Shown piece after piece: positions 51,964-63,416 of a stretch of DNA of 64,000 nt (positions within the stretch are counted from its first letter, which is position 1; each line of letters opens with the position of its first letter). Source of the stretch: Amorphophallus konjac (taxonomy: Eukaryota; Streptophyta; Magnoliopsida; Alismatales; Araceae); contig CM040117.1 of NCBI GenBank assembly GCA_022559845.1, positions 147,378,732-147,442,731 on the forward strand, written 5' to 3'. A program made the translations under genes and the position numbers. The notes beneath the pieces were generated by a model. It made no database searches and had not been told where the DNA came from. It worked only from the letters and a program-made list of their open reading frames with translations.

Positions 51964-54246
51964 TGATGCGGGACGGACACGGGGACCGACTCTAAGTGAT
52001 ATGGACCTCAGACTCTAAATGCATACACGACCAGCAACATACGATGGGAGAGACATTAGACCCGACACTATGAGCTCCTATGGGTTATACGTTGCTAACA
52101 GAAACGCAAGCTCACTCATCGTCCCCAAGCGAGGGAAACGCGGATCGTGCACGGTTGAGGAACCGGCAGAGTTAAGGGTAGTCCGACTCACTTCCGTGCT
52201 CGGATCGAGTCACGGGACATGTCACTCTCTCGCTCACAGTGGTGACATGGACTCACGGGCTAGAATCCTACGCTCTCAAAGCGGCATATGACCATATACT
52301 AACTAAGCAAAGTAATACCAAGAAGTTACGATCGTACCTCCATGCACCCAGCGTGGGGAAGACAACCCCGGCCAACTCCGAACTCCTGGTTAACAATTAT
52401 TACAACGGTACAATGGTTTTGACCCACTCCACGCAGGGAGGTAAAAGGTCACATGTGGGGCCCGGGAGTCACTCGAATTGGGTTGACGGGCAACATCTTG
52501 ATGTCGCTCCGGCGGTGCCGAATCCGCGTTTTCGTGCTGTCCGGACGGCGCGATCTATGGGTTCGTGGGGCCCACGGACCGCTCTATCCTCCGGGTCTAC
52601 TGGGGTGGGTCCCTCTATGATGGAGACCCCTAGTGGCACGCCTCCCTGGAAGGCGGTCGGGCGGGAACGCCGGTCGGAGGCCGATCGGCTCCGATCTCCA
52701 AGCTTTGGAGTTGCTGCCCACGGACTGGTTGCTTCTATTTTGCAGCGCGCGATCCGGCGAGATCGGATGCTGCGATCAATCTTGATGTCGGATCGATGCA
52801 CAGAAGGTATCGTTGGAAAGCCCTTTCAAAGTAGTTCGATCTAGGGCTAGAGAGACAAATTGGATCTGTACGGATCTAGCCTTAGTCGATTTTTGAAGTT
52901 GCTGTTGGACAGGGTCTGAAATCTCAGGGCAGCAATGAAGTTTCCTGAGAACTACGGTTGACCGCGGTGTAGACCTCAGATTCAGACCTCTACCTCTTCA
53001 TGAAAATTGTAGAGGGGAGAGAGAGGAAAACGGAAATAATTCTTATGATTGATTTCGTAAAGATTTGGATGGGGAAAGCTATTTTAAACTGGCGGGTGGT
53101 CGGATCTGGACAGGAGCAGACAGAATTGAAGGGGATCTGAAAACAATTTTTAGAAAATAGGTGGAGGCCTGTGGAAATTCCACGAAAATTCTTGGGTGGT
53201 GGAGATGGTGGGTAGAACCTCCAGTAATTTTGAGGGTTCCAGAAAAAATCAAAAAGAGGTCCGGAGATGGGAAACTCAGGGTGATTGTGGATCTTGACTG
53301 AAAACAGGCAGATCTGGAAGGAAAAGATGGACGAAAATAGAAAAATGGAAATCGGAAACTAGAGGCCAAACCAATTTTTCTGGGATTTGGGGGGAACCTC
53401 TGGAACTCACCCTGAAAGTTTGAGCTCAAGAAGAGTCCGTGGCTGGGAGCAAAAATTTGTGGAAGGGGGATCTATCCTGGATGGACAGAACTCCGGCGAA
53501 CACGACGGTGGTGCGATGGCGACACGGTGGCGGCGGCGACGACGATCTCCGGAACTGATAGAGGAGGCTTCACACCTCAGAATCACAGCCTTCCCATCTG
53601 CTGAAGGGGGAGAGAGGAGAGAGAGAAGGGGGCGGCCCTTGCTTGCTCCAACAAATTTCTGAATTTCATATGCATTAATTCCACACAAAATAGAAATACA
53701 AGGTTCTTATAGAAAATACAAAAGACTAGTTCTATCCCTAGATCTAGGGTTGGGGAGGGGTAAAAGAGGGAGTTCAAATTTATTTCTCCCTTGTGATTTG
53801 GAATCAAATAAAATAAAAATTCAAATCCTAATATAATACTATATAAAGGGGGCGCCCCCTTGACTTAAGGCCATTCCAACTTTGAAATTTTGTTCCCTTT
53901 GTCCCCCCTTGGTCCACTCTTCTAGAAGCACACTATTGGAAGGTTGACTGACCCCACATGGGCCTTAGAGATGAGGTGGATCAATGGGGAAGAGGTAGGG
54001 GGGCCCGCGGGACCCGGGTGGTCCCAAATTACACATAAACCCCTCTTACAATCCGAATTACAATCCGAATAAAACACATAATACACACAAATAAAGTCTC
54101 AATAAACTATAAATATCGAGACTCAAGGGGGAGTCTCCAAGCTATCTTCGAGCCAGATGGAAGCCGATGTTGCTCGGGTGGTGCTCCGCGTACGGTATCG
54201 ATGGCTCGCCGACTCATGCCGCTCGTGTGCTCTGGTGTCCGCACCA
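51964..54246 (-). repeat. 3' LTR of element F
   Basis: 2283 bp, matching 59608-61885 with visible scattered differences. It holds the last 41 or so codons of the polyprotein (54123-54246). A 200-codon plus-strand open frame (52239-52844) is present in both LTRs but resembles nothing I know. Confidence 0.93.
53839..53861 (-). promoter_or_regulatory. TATA box and perfect GC palindrome in the LTR of F
   Basis: The 16-bp palindrome AAGGGGGCGCCCCCTT (53846-53861) directly adjoins TTTATATAGT on the minus strand. The same pair is in the other LTR (palindrome 61496-61511). The TATA orientation agrees with minus-strand transcription. Confidence 0.55.
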
Positions 54247-57200
54247 ATTCTCCCCGGGTGGGAGAAACTCGACCCTGTCGAGTAAGGGTCTGCATCACTC
54301 TGGTACCGCTCCAGTAGGTCCGGATCTATCCTCTGCAACTTGGCCCGTGTGATCCAAGTATCCTCGATGGCGGGTCGCCCTCTCCAACGCACTAGGTAGT
54401 GCGGGTAAAATCCACTCCTGGTAACTGTCACCTGCTCATCCAGTATATGATCGATATGCTCTCATTACTGTGGAAAAGGGGCAGGAGGTGGACACTCAGG
54501 TGTGGGATCACTCTCAATGGGAGGGGATGGCTCAAAAGGCTCACTAGGGATCACCGCTGGGTCCCTATAGGCAACTAGATCCGATACATTGAAAGTTGAG
54601 CTTATACCATATTCCTCGGGTAAGTCCACAACATACGCATTGGATCCAACACGTTTTAACACTCTAAATGGATCGGCTCCACGAGCTTGCAATTTCTTTA
54701 CGGTTCCAGAGGGAAACCGTTCAGGTCTTACCCTGATCATGACATATTCACCCTCTTGGAACTCACGGTGGTGTCGATGGGCATCGGCTAACTCCTTATA
54801 CCGTGCATTGCTGGCTTCAATGTGATGACGGATGTCGTCATGCAGACTCCTAACATGCCTAGCAAACGACTCGACAGACTCCGACACTCGTGCATGGATG
54901 GGCATGGGAACAAGATCCACTGGCTTCCTAGGCCTACGACCTGTGACAATCTCGAATGTACTCATACCGGTAGACCTGTTAACCGAATCGTTATATGCAA
55001 ATTCTACCAGTGGTAATATGAGATCCCAATCCCCCACATGATCCCTGACAAGACACCTCAAAAGATCTCCCAAACTCCTATCGACCACCTCGGTCTGACC
55101 ATCAGTCTGGGGATGATATGCAGTGGAAGACTTGAGGTGAGTACCCAACATATGCCACAATGTCTTCCAAAAATAACTGGTGAATCTAACATCACGGTCA
55201 GACACTATGGTACGAGGCAACCCGAACTTGCACACCACATGAGTAAGGAAAAGGCGGGCTACCCTCGAAGCATCTGAAGTCTTCGAGCAGGGAATAAAAA
55301 GGGCCATCTTCGAGAAGCGGTCAACAACCACATAGACTGAATCATGCTTCCTGGAGGTACGTGACAATCCCAAAATAAAGTCCATGCTAACATCATGTCA
55401 CGGAGCATCAGGCACGGGAAGATGTGTATAAAGGCCCGAGCTTTGCTTCTTCATCTTGGCCGTAGCACATGTACGGCACTGAGCCACAATACGAGCAACA
55501 TCACGCTTCAAGCTCGGCCAATAAAACCTATGCTCAACAGTCTCCATAGTCTTGTTCCGACCAAAGTGGCCGGCTAGACCTCCCGCATGTAGCTCCCAGA
55601 CTAAGAAGTCTCGAACTGAAGTTCGGGGAACACAAAGCCTACCTCCATGAAAGAGGTAACCCTCCTAAAGCACATAATCATCAAGGTCTCTCGAGGGTCC
55701 GGCCTGGAGAGTGGTATAAATCTGACCGAAGTCAGGACAGTCAACATAGGCCTCTCTCATCTTCTCTAACCCTATGACCTCGGCACTCATGGTGATAAGC
55801 AAACACGCTCGCCGACTCAAGGCATCGGCCACCTTGTTCTCCACTCCAGCCTTATGTTTTAGCACAAATGTGAACTGCTGGAGATACTCAACCCAACGGC
55901 TGTGACGCGCATTAAGCTTCTTTTGGGAATGGAGGTACCTCAAAGCCTCATGATCGGAGTATAAGACAAACTCCTGATGTAATAGGTAGTGCCTCCAATG
56001 CCTAAGAGCCTGAACAACTGCATAGAATTCCTTATCATAAGTGGAGTATCGCAGTTTCGCGTCATTCAGCTTCTCGCTGAAATATGCGACCGGGTGGATC
56101 TCCTGACTCAACACTCCTCCTATCCCGACACCCGACGCATCACAAGAGACCTTAAACACCTTCGAGAAATCAGGCAATCGAAGGATAGGTGTCTGGGTCA
56201 TGCGCTCCTTGATGTCCTTGAAGGCAGCAGCTACGGCCTTTGTCCACACAAATGTGCCCTTCCGGATACAATCCGTGATCGGGGCGGTGACGAAGCTAAA
56301 TCCGCGGATGAAGCGACGATAGAACGTCGTAAGGCCATGGAAGCTGCAGACATCATGGACCGTACGGGGTTCCAGCCACTCAACAATGGCCCAGACCTTC
56401 TCCGGATCGGCGGAGACCCCAATACTAGACACAATAAAACCCAAGAAGTTAAGCTGAGGTGTCATGAAGGCACACTTCTGTGGGTTCACAAACAGTTGCT
56501 CTCGCCTCAGGAGTAGACAGACCTGCCGAAGGTGGTCTAAGTGGTCCCCCATGGTGCGACTATAGATAAGGATATCATCGAAGTACACTACCACAAAGAC
56601 TCCAATGAATGGTCGAAGGACCTGAGTCATGAGTCGCATGAAGGTGCTAGGGGCATTGGTCAACCCAAAGAGCATAACCAACAACTCATATAGACCATCC
56701 TTGGTCTTGAATGCGGTCTTCCACTCATCACCCGGCCTAATCCTCACATGATGGTAGCCACTCTTAAGATCAATCTTCGAGAAGATAGTGGCACCAGCCA
56801 TCATGTCTAGCATGTCATCCAAGCGAGGAATAGGGAGCCTGTACTTCACGGTGATTTTGTTGATGGCATGACTATCAATGCACATTCTCCACGTGCCATC
56901 CTTCTTTGGGGCTAGTAATGCGGGAACAGCACATAGACTCATGTTGTCCCGAACAGACCCTCTCTGCATCAACTCATCGACCTGCCGTTTTAGCTCAGCA
57001 TGTTCCTTGGGGCTCATGCGATAATGGGGAATGTTGGGCAATGAGGAGCCCGGAATCAGGTCGATAGCATGCTGAATATCTCGCATGGGTGGGAGTCCCT
57101 CGGGAAGCTCCTCAGAAAAAATATCAGCAAACTCCTGCAGAATAGGAATGACATCGGGTGGGAGTTCACCCTCAGGATTCGGCTCCACCTCTCGGACCGT

Positions 57201-59324
57201 AATAGTAAATACAAGGCAGCCCCGACTAGCCTCCCGCTCCATTTCCCGGGAGCTAATCATCATCAACGTCCTAGTCGAGGGCTCGCCTGGGCCAGATGTA
57301 ACGGTCATAGCCCGAGCTGGGGATGGGGTATTGGGCTGGGGAATGGAAGGCTCCGGAGTGCTAGGGCCAGTAGGACCCCTAACTGATGGACTCTTGGGCT
57401 GATGGGTGTGGAGAGTAATCCGTTGGACAGCATGGTCGAATGTACAGGTGTTAGACGGGCCATGGAGTGTGGCATCCCGATCAAATAACCATGGCCTACC
57501 AAGAATAATGCTGCCCACCTCTATGGGAAGGACATCACACCAGATATCGTCACGGTAGGCACGGAACTGCAGTGGGACCAGACACCGCAGCCTGATCGGA
57601 ATGGAGGTGGAATCCACCCATGATACTCGATAGGGGCAAGGATGATCCACGGGCGTAAGACCAAGACTGGAGACAGTGCCCGTGGAGATTGCATTGATGC
57701 AACTCCCACTATTGATAATCACCTTACAAACTTGCTTGCCCACCCGACAGAATGTATGAAAGATAGTGGTCCATCGCCAGTCATCACTGGCCTGTGGCTG
57801 GGTGAGAATACACCTGACGACCCCCAAGTGGGTATCATCCGAATGCTGGGCATCCTGGCCATTACCTTCGGCCTCATAGTACTCGTCAGCTAGCTCTGGA
57901 TCTGCTTCATAGCTGACTAACTCGAGGTCCGTAGGGGTGGTATCCTCGGCCTGTGTGTCCCCAATGACAAGAGACTGGCGGGTGGGACACTGGTTGGCAA
58001 AATGGCCAAACCCATTGCAGTGATAACACTGCTGCCGTGATCCACTAGGCTCCCCAATCATGGGTCCTTTCCCTTTATCCTCCCGACGGATAGGAGGTGA
58101 AGGCAACAAAGGACGGGCAGGAGGTGCGGGTGCCGGTGGACGGGTTGTGGGTTCCGTAAGATGTTGGGGACGAGGAAGGTCCCTCGGGGGTGGAGGGTGA
58201 GGCCTAGGAGCAAAAGGCTCGGGACGAGTGGGCTCATGAGGTCGAGCCATAGGGGCCCTCGGATACGTGCCAAAAGAGCCACGGGGCTCAACACTACGAA
58301 GGGGAAAGAAGCCCAACCAATGGGGAGACTCGAACTCATCCTCGAATTGCTCCAATTCGAGAGCAACCTGATACGCTTGTTCCAAAGTGGTCGTATTGTG
58401 GCGAAAAAGTTCGTATTGATAGTTTGGCCGCAGACCTCTCCGAAAGTGTGATATGGTCATGGTGCTCTCTTCCGTAACTCCACACCGCAAATAATACTCA
58501 TTAAACTCGGCGGTGTACTCGGTCACGGATCGGTTCCCTTGGGAGAGACTTTGTCATTTGTCTATGAGACGTTGGCGGTATGAGGCAGGAAGGTACTTCT
58601 CCCTCAATTTCATTTTCATGTCATCCCAAGTGCCGATCAGGGGTTGACGTCGCTGATTTAGCAGGCTCTCCACATTGGTCCAATAAGTTTGGGCCTGCCC
58701 ATGCAGCTTCATCTTCGCGTATCGAACTCTCCGGTGGTCCGTCATCTCAAACCACTCGAAGTACCGGTCTATGTCGGCCTCCCAATATAAATATACCTTC
58801 GGGTCCAAGGGCCCGCTAAAAGTGGGATGGTCCGCACACACGCCCCTAAGAATGCAGTCGTCATCATCGTCATCACGATTCCGTCGTTGATTACGATGAC
58901 CATTTCCCCCTTGCTCATTATCAGATGCATAGTCAGCCACCTCATGCACCTGTTGCCTCCCAACATCTACCGCCTGAGCTCTTGGCGCAGCAGGTTGCTG
59001 AGCCGGCTCCTGTTGACCATTGGTCGGCGCAGGTTGCGCCGCCGCTGGGGCCCTCGCGAGGACGGTAATCCTCCCTACAAGACCCTGGATGGATTGGTCC
59101 GAAGATTTGGCCCAATCCTCGAGGGCTTTCATCCTCCCTTCTAGACGCGTCCCTACGGCATCTAGACGCGTACTAAGACCATCCATACGCGTGTCAAGAC
59201 GATCGATAATGGCTCGGAACATCTCGGCCGTCGAGGACTCATCGAAGCTATGGGCTCGGGAATCCGCCATAGGTGGTGGTGGCGAGTATTGGGTACCTCG
59301 ACGGGTGGGCATGCAAAGACACAT
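54123..59324 (-). pseudogene. gag-pol: Gag-pol polyprotein of element F (single frame with four stops)
   Basis: The likely start is ATG at 59310-59312 (MPTRRGTQYSPPP), or an upstream in-frame ATG at 59324. Gag: heptad-rich segment (IIDRLDTRMDGLSTRLD), capsid (YFEWFEMTDHRRVRYAKMKL, MKMKLREKYLPASYRQRLID), zinc knuckle CYHCNGFGHFANQC. Protease: VCKVIINSGSCINAIS, with Asn (57711-57713) where the catalytic Asp is expected. RT: LLAPKKDGTWRMCID, FSKIDLKSGYHHVRI, VVYFDDILIYS. RNase H: VSCDASGVGIGGVLSQE, ALRHWRHYLL, YSDHEALRYLHSQ. Integrase core: MDFILGLSRTS, IVSDRDVRFTS, HPQTDGQTEVVDRSL. Chromodomain: HYLVRWRGRPAIEDTWI. Stops lie at 58551-58553, 55665-55667, about 55398 and 54465-54467, with no frameshift. 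Confidence 0.92.
54247..54262 (-). other. Polypurine tract of element F, within the coding frame
   Basis: The minus strand reads CCCACCCGGGGAGAAT next to the 3' LTR. The polyprotein frame passes through it (SHPGRI). Confidence 0.7.
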
Positions 59325-59592
59325 GAACTAGGAGACACAAACACCGACTAATGCACCTAGACCTAAACCAATATCAGGTACGTGGAAGAGTTAATCGATC
59401 CGAAGATCACTCCTGCAAGTGTGTGGCCTTCCCGATAGGCGTAGCCTAACGTTCGGACAACACCTTTTAATATACCGAATTATCGGGATGAAATGTAATT
59501 TTAAAACACTTTTTTGTTTTGAAAATAATGATGATCCTAGACTCGACTTAGACCGTGCAAGACTTATGCAATGACTACCCTAGACTCGACTC

Positions 59593-59604
59593 GCTCTGAT
59601 ACCA
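59593..59604 (-). other. Primer-binding site of element F
   Basis: The minus strand reads TGGTATCAGAGC, three bases inside the 5' LTR. Confidence 0.92.
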
Positions 59605-59607
59605 AAC

Positions 59608-61885
59608 TGATGCGGGACGGACACGGGGACCGACTCTAAGTGATATGGACCTCAGACTCTAAATGCATACACGACCAGCAACATACGATGGGAGAGACAT
59701 TAGGCCCGACACTATGAGCTTCTATGGGCTATACGTCGCTAACAGAAATGCAAGCTCACTCGTTGTCCCCAAGCGAGGGAAACGCGGATCGTGCACGGTT
59801 GAGGAACCGACAGAGTTAAGGGTAGTCCGACTCACTTCCGTGCTCGGATCGAGTCACGGGACGGGTCACTCTCTCGCTCACAGCGGTGACATGGACTCAC
59901 GGGCTAGAATCCTACGCTCTCACAGCGGCATATGACCATATACTAGCTAAGCAAAGTAATGCTAAGAAGTTACGATCGTACCTCCACGCACCCGGCGTGG
60001 GGAAGACAACCCCGGCCAACTCCGAACTCCCGGTTAACAATTATTACAACGGTACAATGGTTTTGACCCACTCCACGCAGGGAGGTAAAAGGTCACATGT
60101 GGGATCCGGGAGTCACGCAAATTGGGTTGACGGGCAGCATCTTGATGTCGCTCCGGCGGTGCCGAATCCTCGTTTTCGTGCTGTCCGGACGGCGCGATCT
60201 ACAGGTTCGTGGGGCCCACGGACCGCTATGTCCTACGGGTCTGCTGGGGTGGGTCCCGCTGTGATGGAGACCCCTGGTGACGTGCCTCCCTGGAAGGCGA
60301 TCGGGCGGGAATGCCGGTCGGAGGCCGATCGGCTCCGATCTCCAAGCTTTGGAGTTGCTACCCACGGACTGGTTGCTTCTGTTTTGCAGCGCGCGATCCG
60401 GCGAGATCAGATGTTGCGATCAATCCTGATGTCGGATCGACGCAAAAAAGGTATTGTTGGAAAGATCTTTTGAAGTAGTTCGATCTAGGGCCAGAGAGAC
60501 AAATTGGATCTATACGGATCTGGCCTTAGTCGATTTTTGAAGTTGCTGTTGGACAGGGTCTGAAATCTCAGGGCAGCAATGAAGTTTCCTGAGAACTACC
60601 GTTGACCGTGGAGTAGACCTAAGATTCAGACCTCGAGATCTTCATGAAAATTGTAGAAGGGAGAGACAGGAAAACGGCAATAATTCTTATGATTGATGTC
60701 GTGGAGATTTGGATGGGGAAAGTTATTTTAAACTAGCGGGTGGTCGGATCTGGACAGGAGCAGATAGAACTAAAGGGGATCTGAAAATGATTTTTAGAAA
60801 ATAGGTGGAGGCCTATGGAAATTCCACGAAAATTCTTGGGTGGTGGGGAGGGTGGGTAGAACCTCCAGTAATGTTGAGGGTTCCAGAAAAAATCAAAATG
60901 AGGTCCGGAGATGGGAAACTCAGGGTGATTGTGGATCTTGACTGAAAATAGGCAGATCTGGATGGAAAAGATGGACGAAAATGGAAAAATGGAAATCGGA
61001 AACTAGAGGCCAAACCAATTTTTCTGGGATGTGGCAGGAACCTCTGGAACGCACCCTGAAAGTTTAAGCTCAAGAAGAGTCCGTGGCTGGGAGCAGAAAT
61101 TCGTGGAAGGGGGATCTATCCTGGATGGATAGAACTCCGGCGAACACGACGGTGGTGCGATGGCGGCACGGTGGCGGCGGCGGCGGCGGCGACGATCTCC
61201 GGAACTGATAGAGGAGGCTTCACACCTCAGAATCACATCCTTCCCTGTTGCTGAAGGGGGAGAGAGGAGAGAGAGAAGGGGGCGGCCCTTGCTTGCTCCA
61301 ACAAATCTCTGAATTTCATACGCATTAATTCCACACAAAATAGAAATACAAGGTTCTTATAGAAAATACAAAAGACTAGTTCTATCCCTAGATCTAGGGT
61401 TGGGGAGGGGTAAAAGAGGGAGTTCAAATTTATTTCTCTCATGTGATTTGAAATCAAATAAAATAAACATTCAAATCCTAATATAATACTATATAAAGGG
61501 GGCGCCCCCTTGACTTAAGGCCATTCCAACTTTGAAATTTTGTTCCCTTTGTCCCCCCCTTGGTCCACTCTTCTAGAAGCCCACTATTGGAAGGTTGACT
61601 GACCCCACATGGACCCTAGAGATGAGGTGGATCAATGGGGAAGAGGTAGGGGGGCCCGCAGGGCCCGGGTGGTCCCAAATTACACATAAACCCCTCTTAC
61701 AATCTGAATAAAACACACAATACACACAAACAAAGTCCCAATAAACTATAAATATCGAGACTCAAGGGGGAGTCTCCAAGCTATCTCCGAGCCAGATGGA
61801 AGCCGCTGTAACTCGGGTGGTGCTCCGCGTACGGTATCGGTGACTCGCCGACTCGTGCCGCTCGTGTGCTCTGGTGTCCGCACCA
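59608..61885 (-). repeat. 5' LTR of element F
   Basis: 2278 bp, TG...CA ends, carrying the promoter palindrome and TATA (61489-61511). A GGC run at about 61171-61190 is longer than in the other copy. Confidence 0.93.
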
Positions 61886-62837
61886 CTAAGGAAATTCAGA
61901 TAGATGAAATCCCCGTAGTTCAGGAGTTTTATGATGTTTTCCCTTCCGAGTTGCCTGGTTTACCGCCCGAGAGGGAGGTTAACTTCACCATTGAACTCAC
62001 ACCCGGAGCAGCACCTGTGTCAATAGCTCCTTACAGGATGTCCCCCACGGAGTTGAAAGAATTAAAGAAGCAACTTCAAGAGCTGCTAGAAAAAGGTTTC
62101 ATTCGACCTAGCACATCCCCTTGGGGTGTGCCGATCTTATTTGCCAAGAAGAAGGACGGTTCCCTCATGCTATGCATTGACAACCGGCAGTTGAATCAAC
62201 TTACTATCAAGAACAAATACCCACTGCCGCGTATTGATGAGCTATTTGATCAACTTTCTGGCGCGGAGTACTTCTCCAAGATCGACCTCAGGTCAGTCTA
62301 TCATCAACTAAGGATCAAGGAGGAAGATATTTTCAAGACTACTTTCCAAAGTAGATATGGGCACTATGAATTCGTGGTAATGCCGTTCGGGTTAACTAAT
62401 GCCCTGGCATCATTTATGCAACTAATGAACAATGTGTTCCAGCTTATCTTGACCAATTTGTGGTCGTTTTCATTGATGATATCCTTATCTATTCTAAGAC
62501 AAAGGAGGAACACGAGGAACATCTAAGGATTGCTTTGCGAACCTTACGAAAACACGAACTCTATGCTAAGTTGAACAAATGTGAATTTTGGCTTAAGGAT
62601 GTTTCTTTTCTTGGCCACATTATTTCTAAAGAAGGCATTGCAGTGGATCCTTCTAAAGTGGAAGCTGTTAGGAACTGGAGCAGGCCGAACACCGTATCTG
62701 AAGTTTGGAGTTTCATTGGCCTGACAGGTTACTATAGGTGATTTATCAAAGATTTCTCCAAAATCGCCGCTCCTTTAACAAGACTCACTAGGAAGGAAAA
62801 TCCTTTCGAGTGGACAAAGGAATGTGAAGAAAATTTC
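61886..62837 (+). pseudogene. pol: Reverse transcriptase of element D
   Basis: Continues the D polyprotein after [98 protein letters not shown] one-base shift near 62440 separates this from [14 protein letters not shown] (catalytic IDD) and LNKCEFWLKDVSFLGHIIS. A TGA follows YYR (about 62740), where Arg is usual, fitting CGA to TGA. Any ATG in the F LTR that opens this frame is accidental. Confidence 0.92.
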
Positions 62838-63404
62838 TTGGCTCTTAAGGAACATCTCACCATGGTACCTGTGCTGGCATTGCTTGTTGAAGGTGGCAGA
62901 TTTGAAGTTTATACTGATACATCCGGCATTGGCCTAGGGTGTGTTCTCATGCAAAATGGTAAGGTGATTTACTACGCCTCAAGACAATTGAAGCGGCATG
63001 AGGAAAATTATCCTGTTCATGGCCTGGAGCTGGCTGTTGTCATATTCGCCTTGAAAATTTGGCGTCATTATCTTTATGGGGAGAAATTTACTGTATATTC
63101 AGATCACAAGAGCCTGAAATACCTCTTTTCTCAAAAAGAGTTGAATATGAGACAAAGACGATGGCTGGAATATCTCAAGGACTTTGATTTTGCTATTCAA
63201 TATCATCCTGGCAAGGTAAATGCTATTGCCGATGCACTCAACAGGAAACCGATAGGGAAGCTATCAAGTCTTATGAAAGGTATGACAAATCTTATTTCTA
63301 AATTTGCTCAGTTGAATGTAGATGTGGATATGAAGAAAGAAGATTGCTTTATAGCCAATACCCGGATACGACCTATATTGATTGAAGATTTAGTCAAGTT
63401 ATAA
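62838..63404 (+). pseudogene. pol: RNase H of element D
   Basis: Motifs: [20 protein letters not shown] (first Asp region; the usual DAS reads DTS), [20 protein letters not shown] with the Glu, [30 protein letters not shown] with Asp, [17 protein letters not shown]. The arrangement is standard for gypsy RNase H. The frame closes at 63402-63404 before integrase. Confidence 0.9.
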
Positions 63405-63416
63405 GAAAATGACGCT

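Larger units (their letters stand above)
51964..61885 (-). mobile_element. Element F: chromovirus (Ty3/gypsy with chromodomain), nested in element D
   Basis: LTRs at 51964-54246 (2283 bp) and 59608-61885 (2278 bp) begin TGATGCGGGAC and end GTCCGCACCA on the plus strand, flanked by the perfect duplication CTAAG (51959-51963 and 61886-61890). The PBS is beside the right LTR, so it reads on the minus strand. A single gag-pol frame of about 1,730 codons ends in a chromodomain and runs through the PPT into the 3' LTR, as known for CRM-group chromoviruses. Damage is limited to four in-frame stops plus point changes such as the protease active-site Asp. The clade (CRM- or Galadriel-like) is not certain. 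Confidence 0.93.

Noticed and set aside
52239..52844. About 200-codon plus-strand open frame in both LTRs of F (also 59886-60473)
   Set aside because: Antisense to the element, in GC-rich LTR sequence with few stops by composition. No known domain and no start context. A dN/dS test between family LTRs could reopen it.
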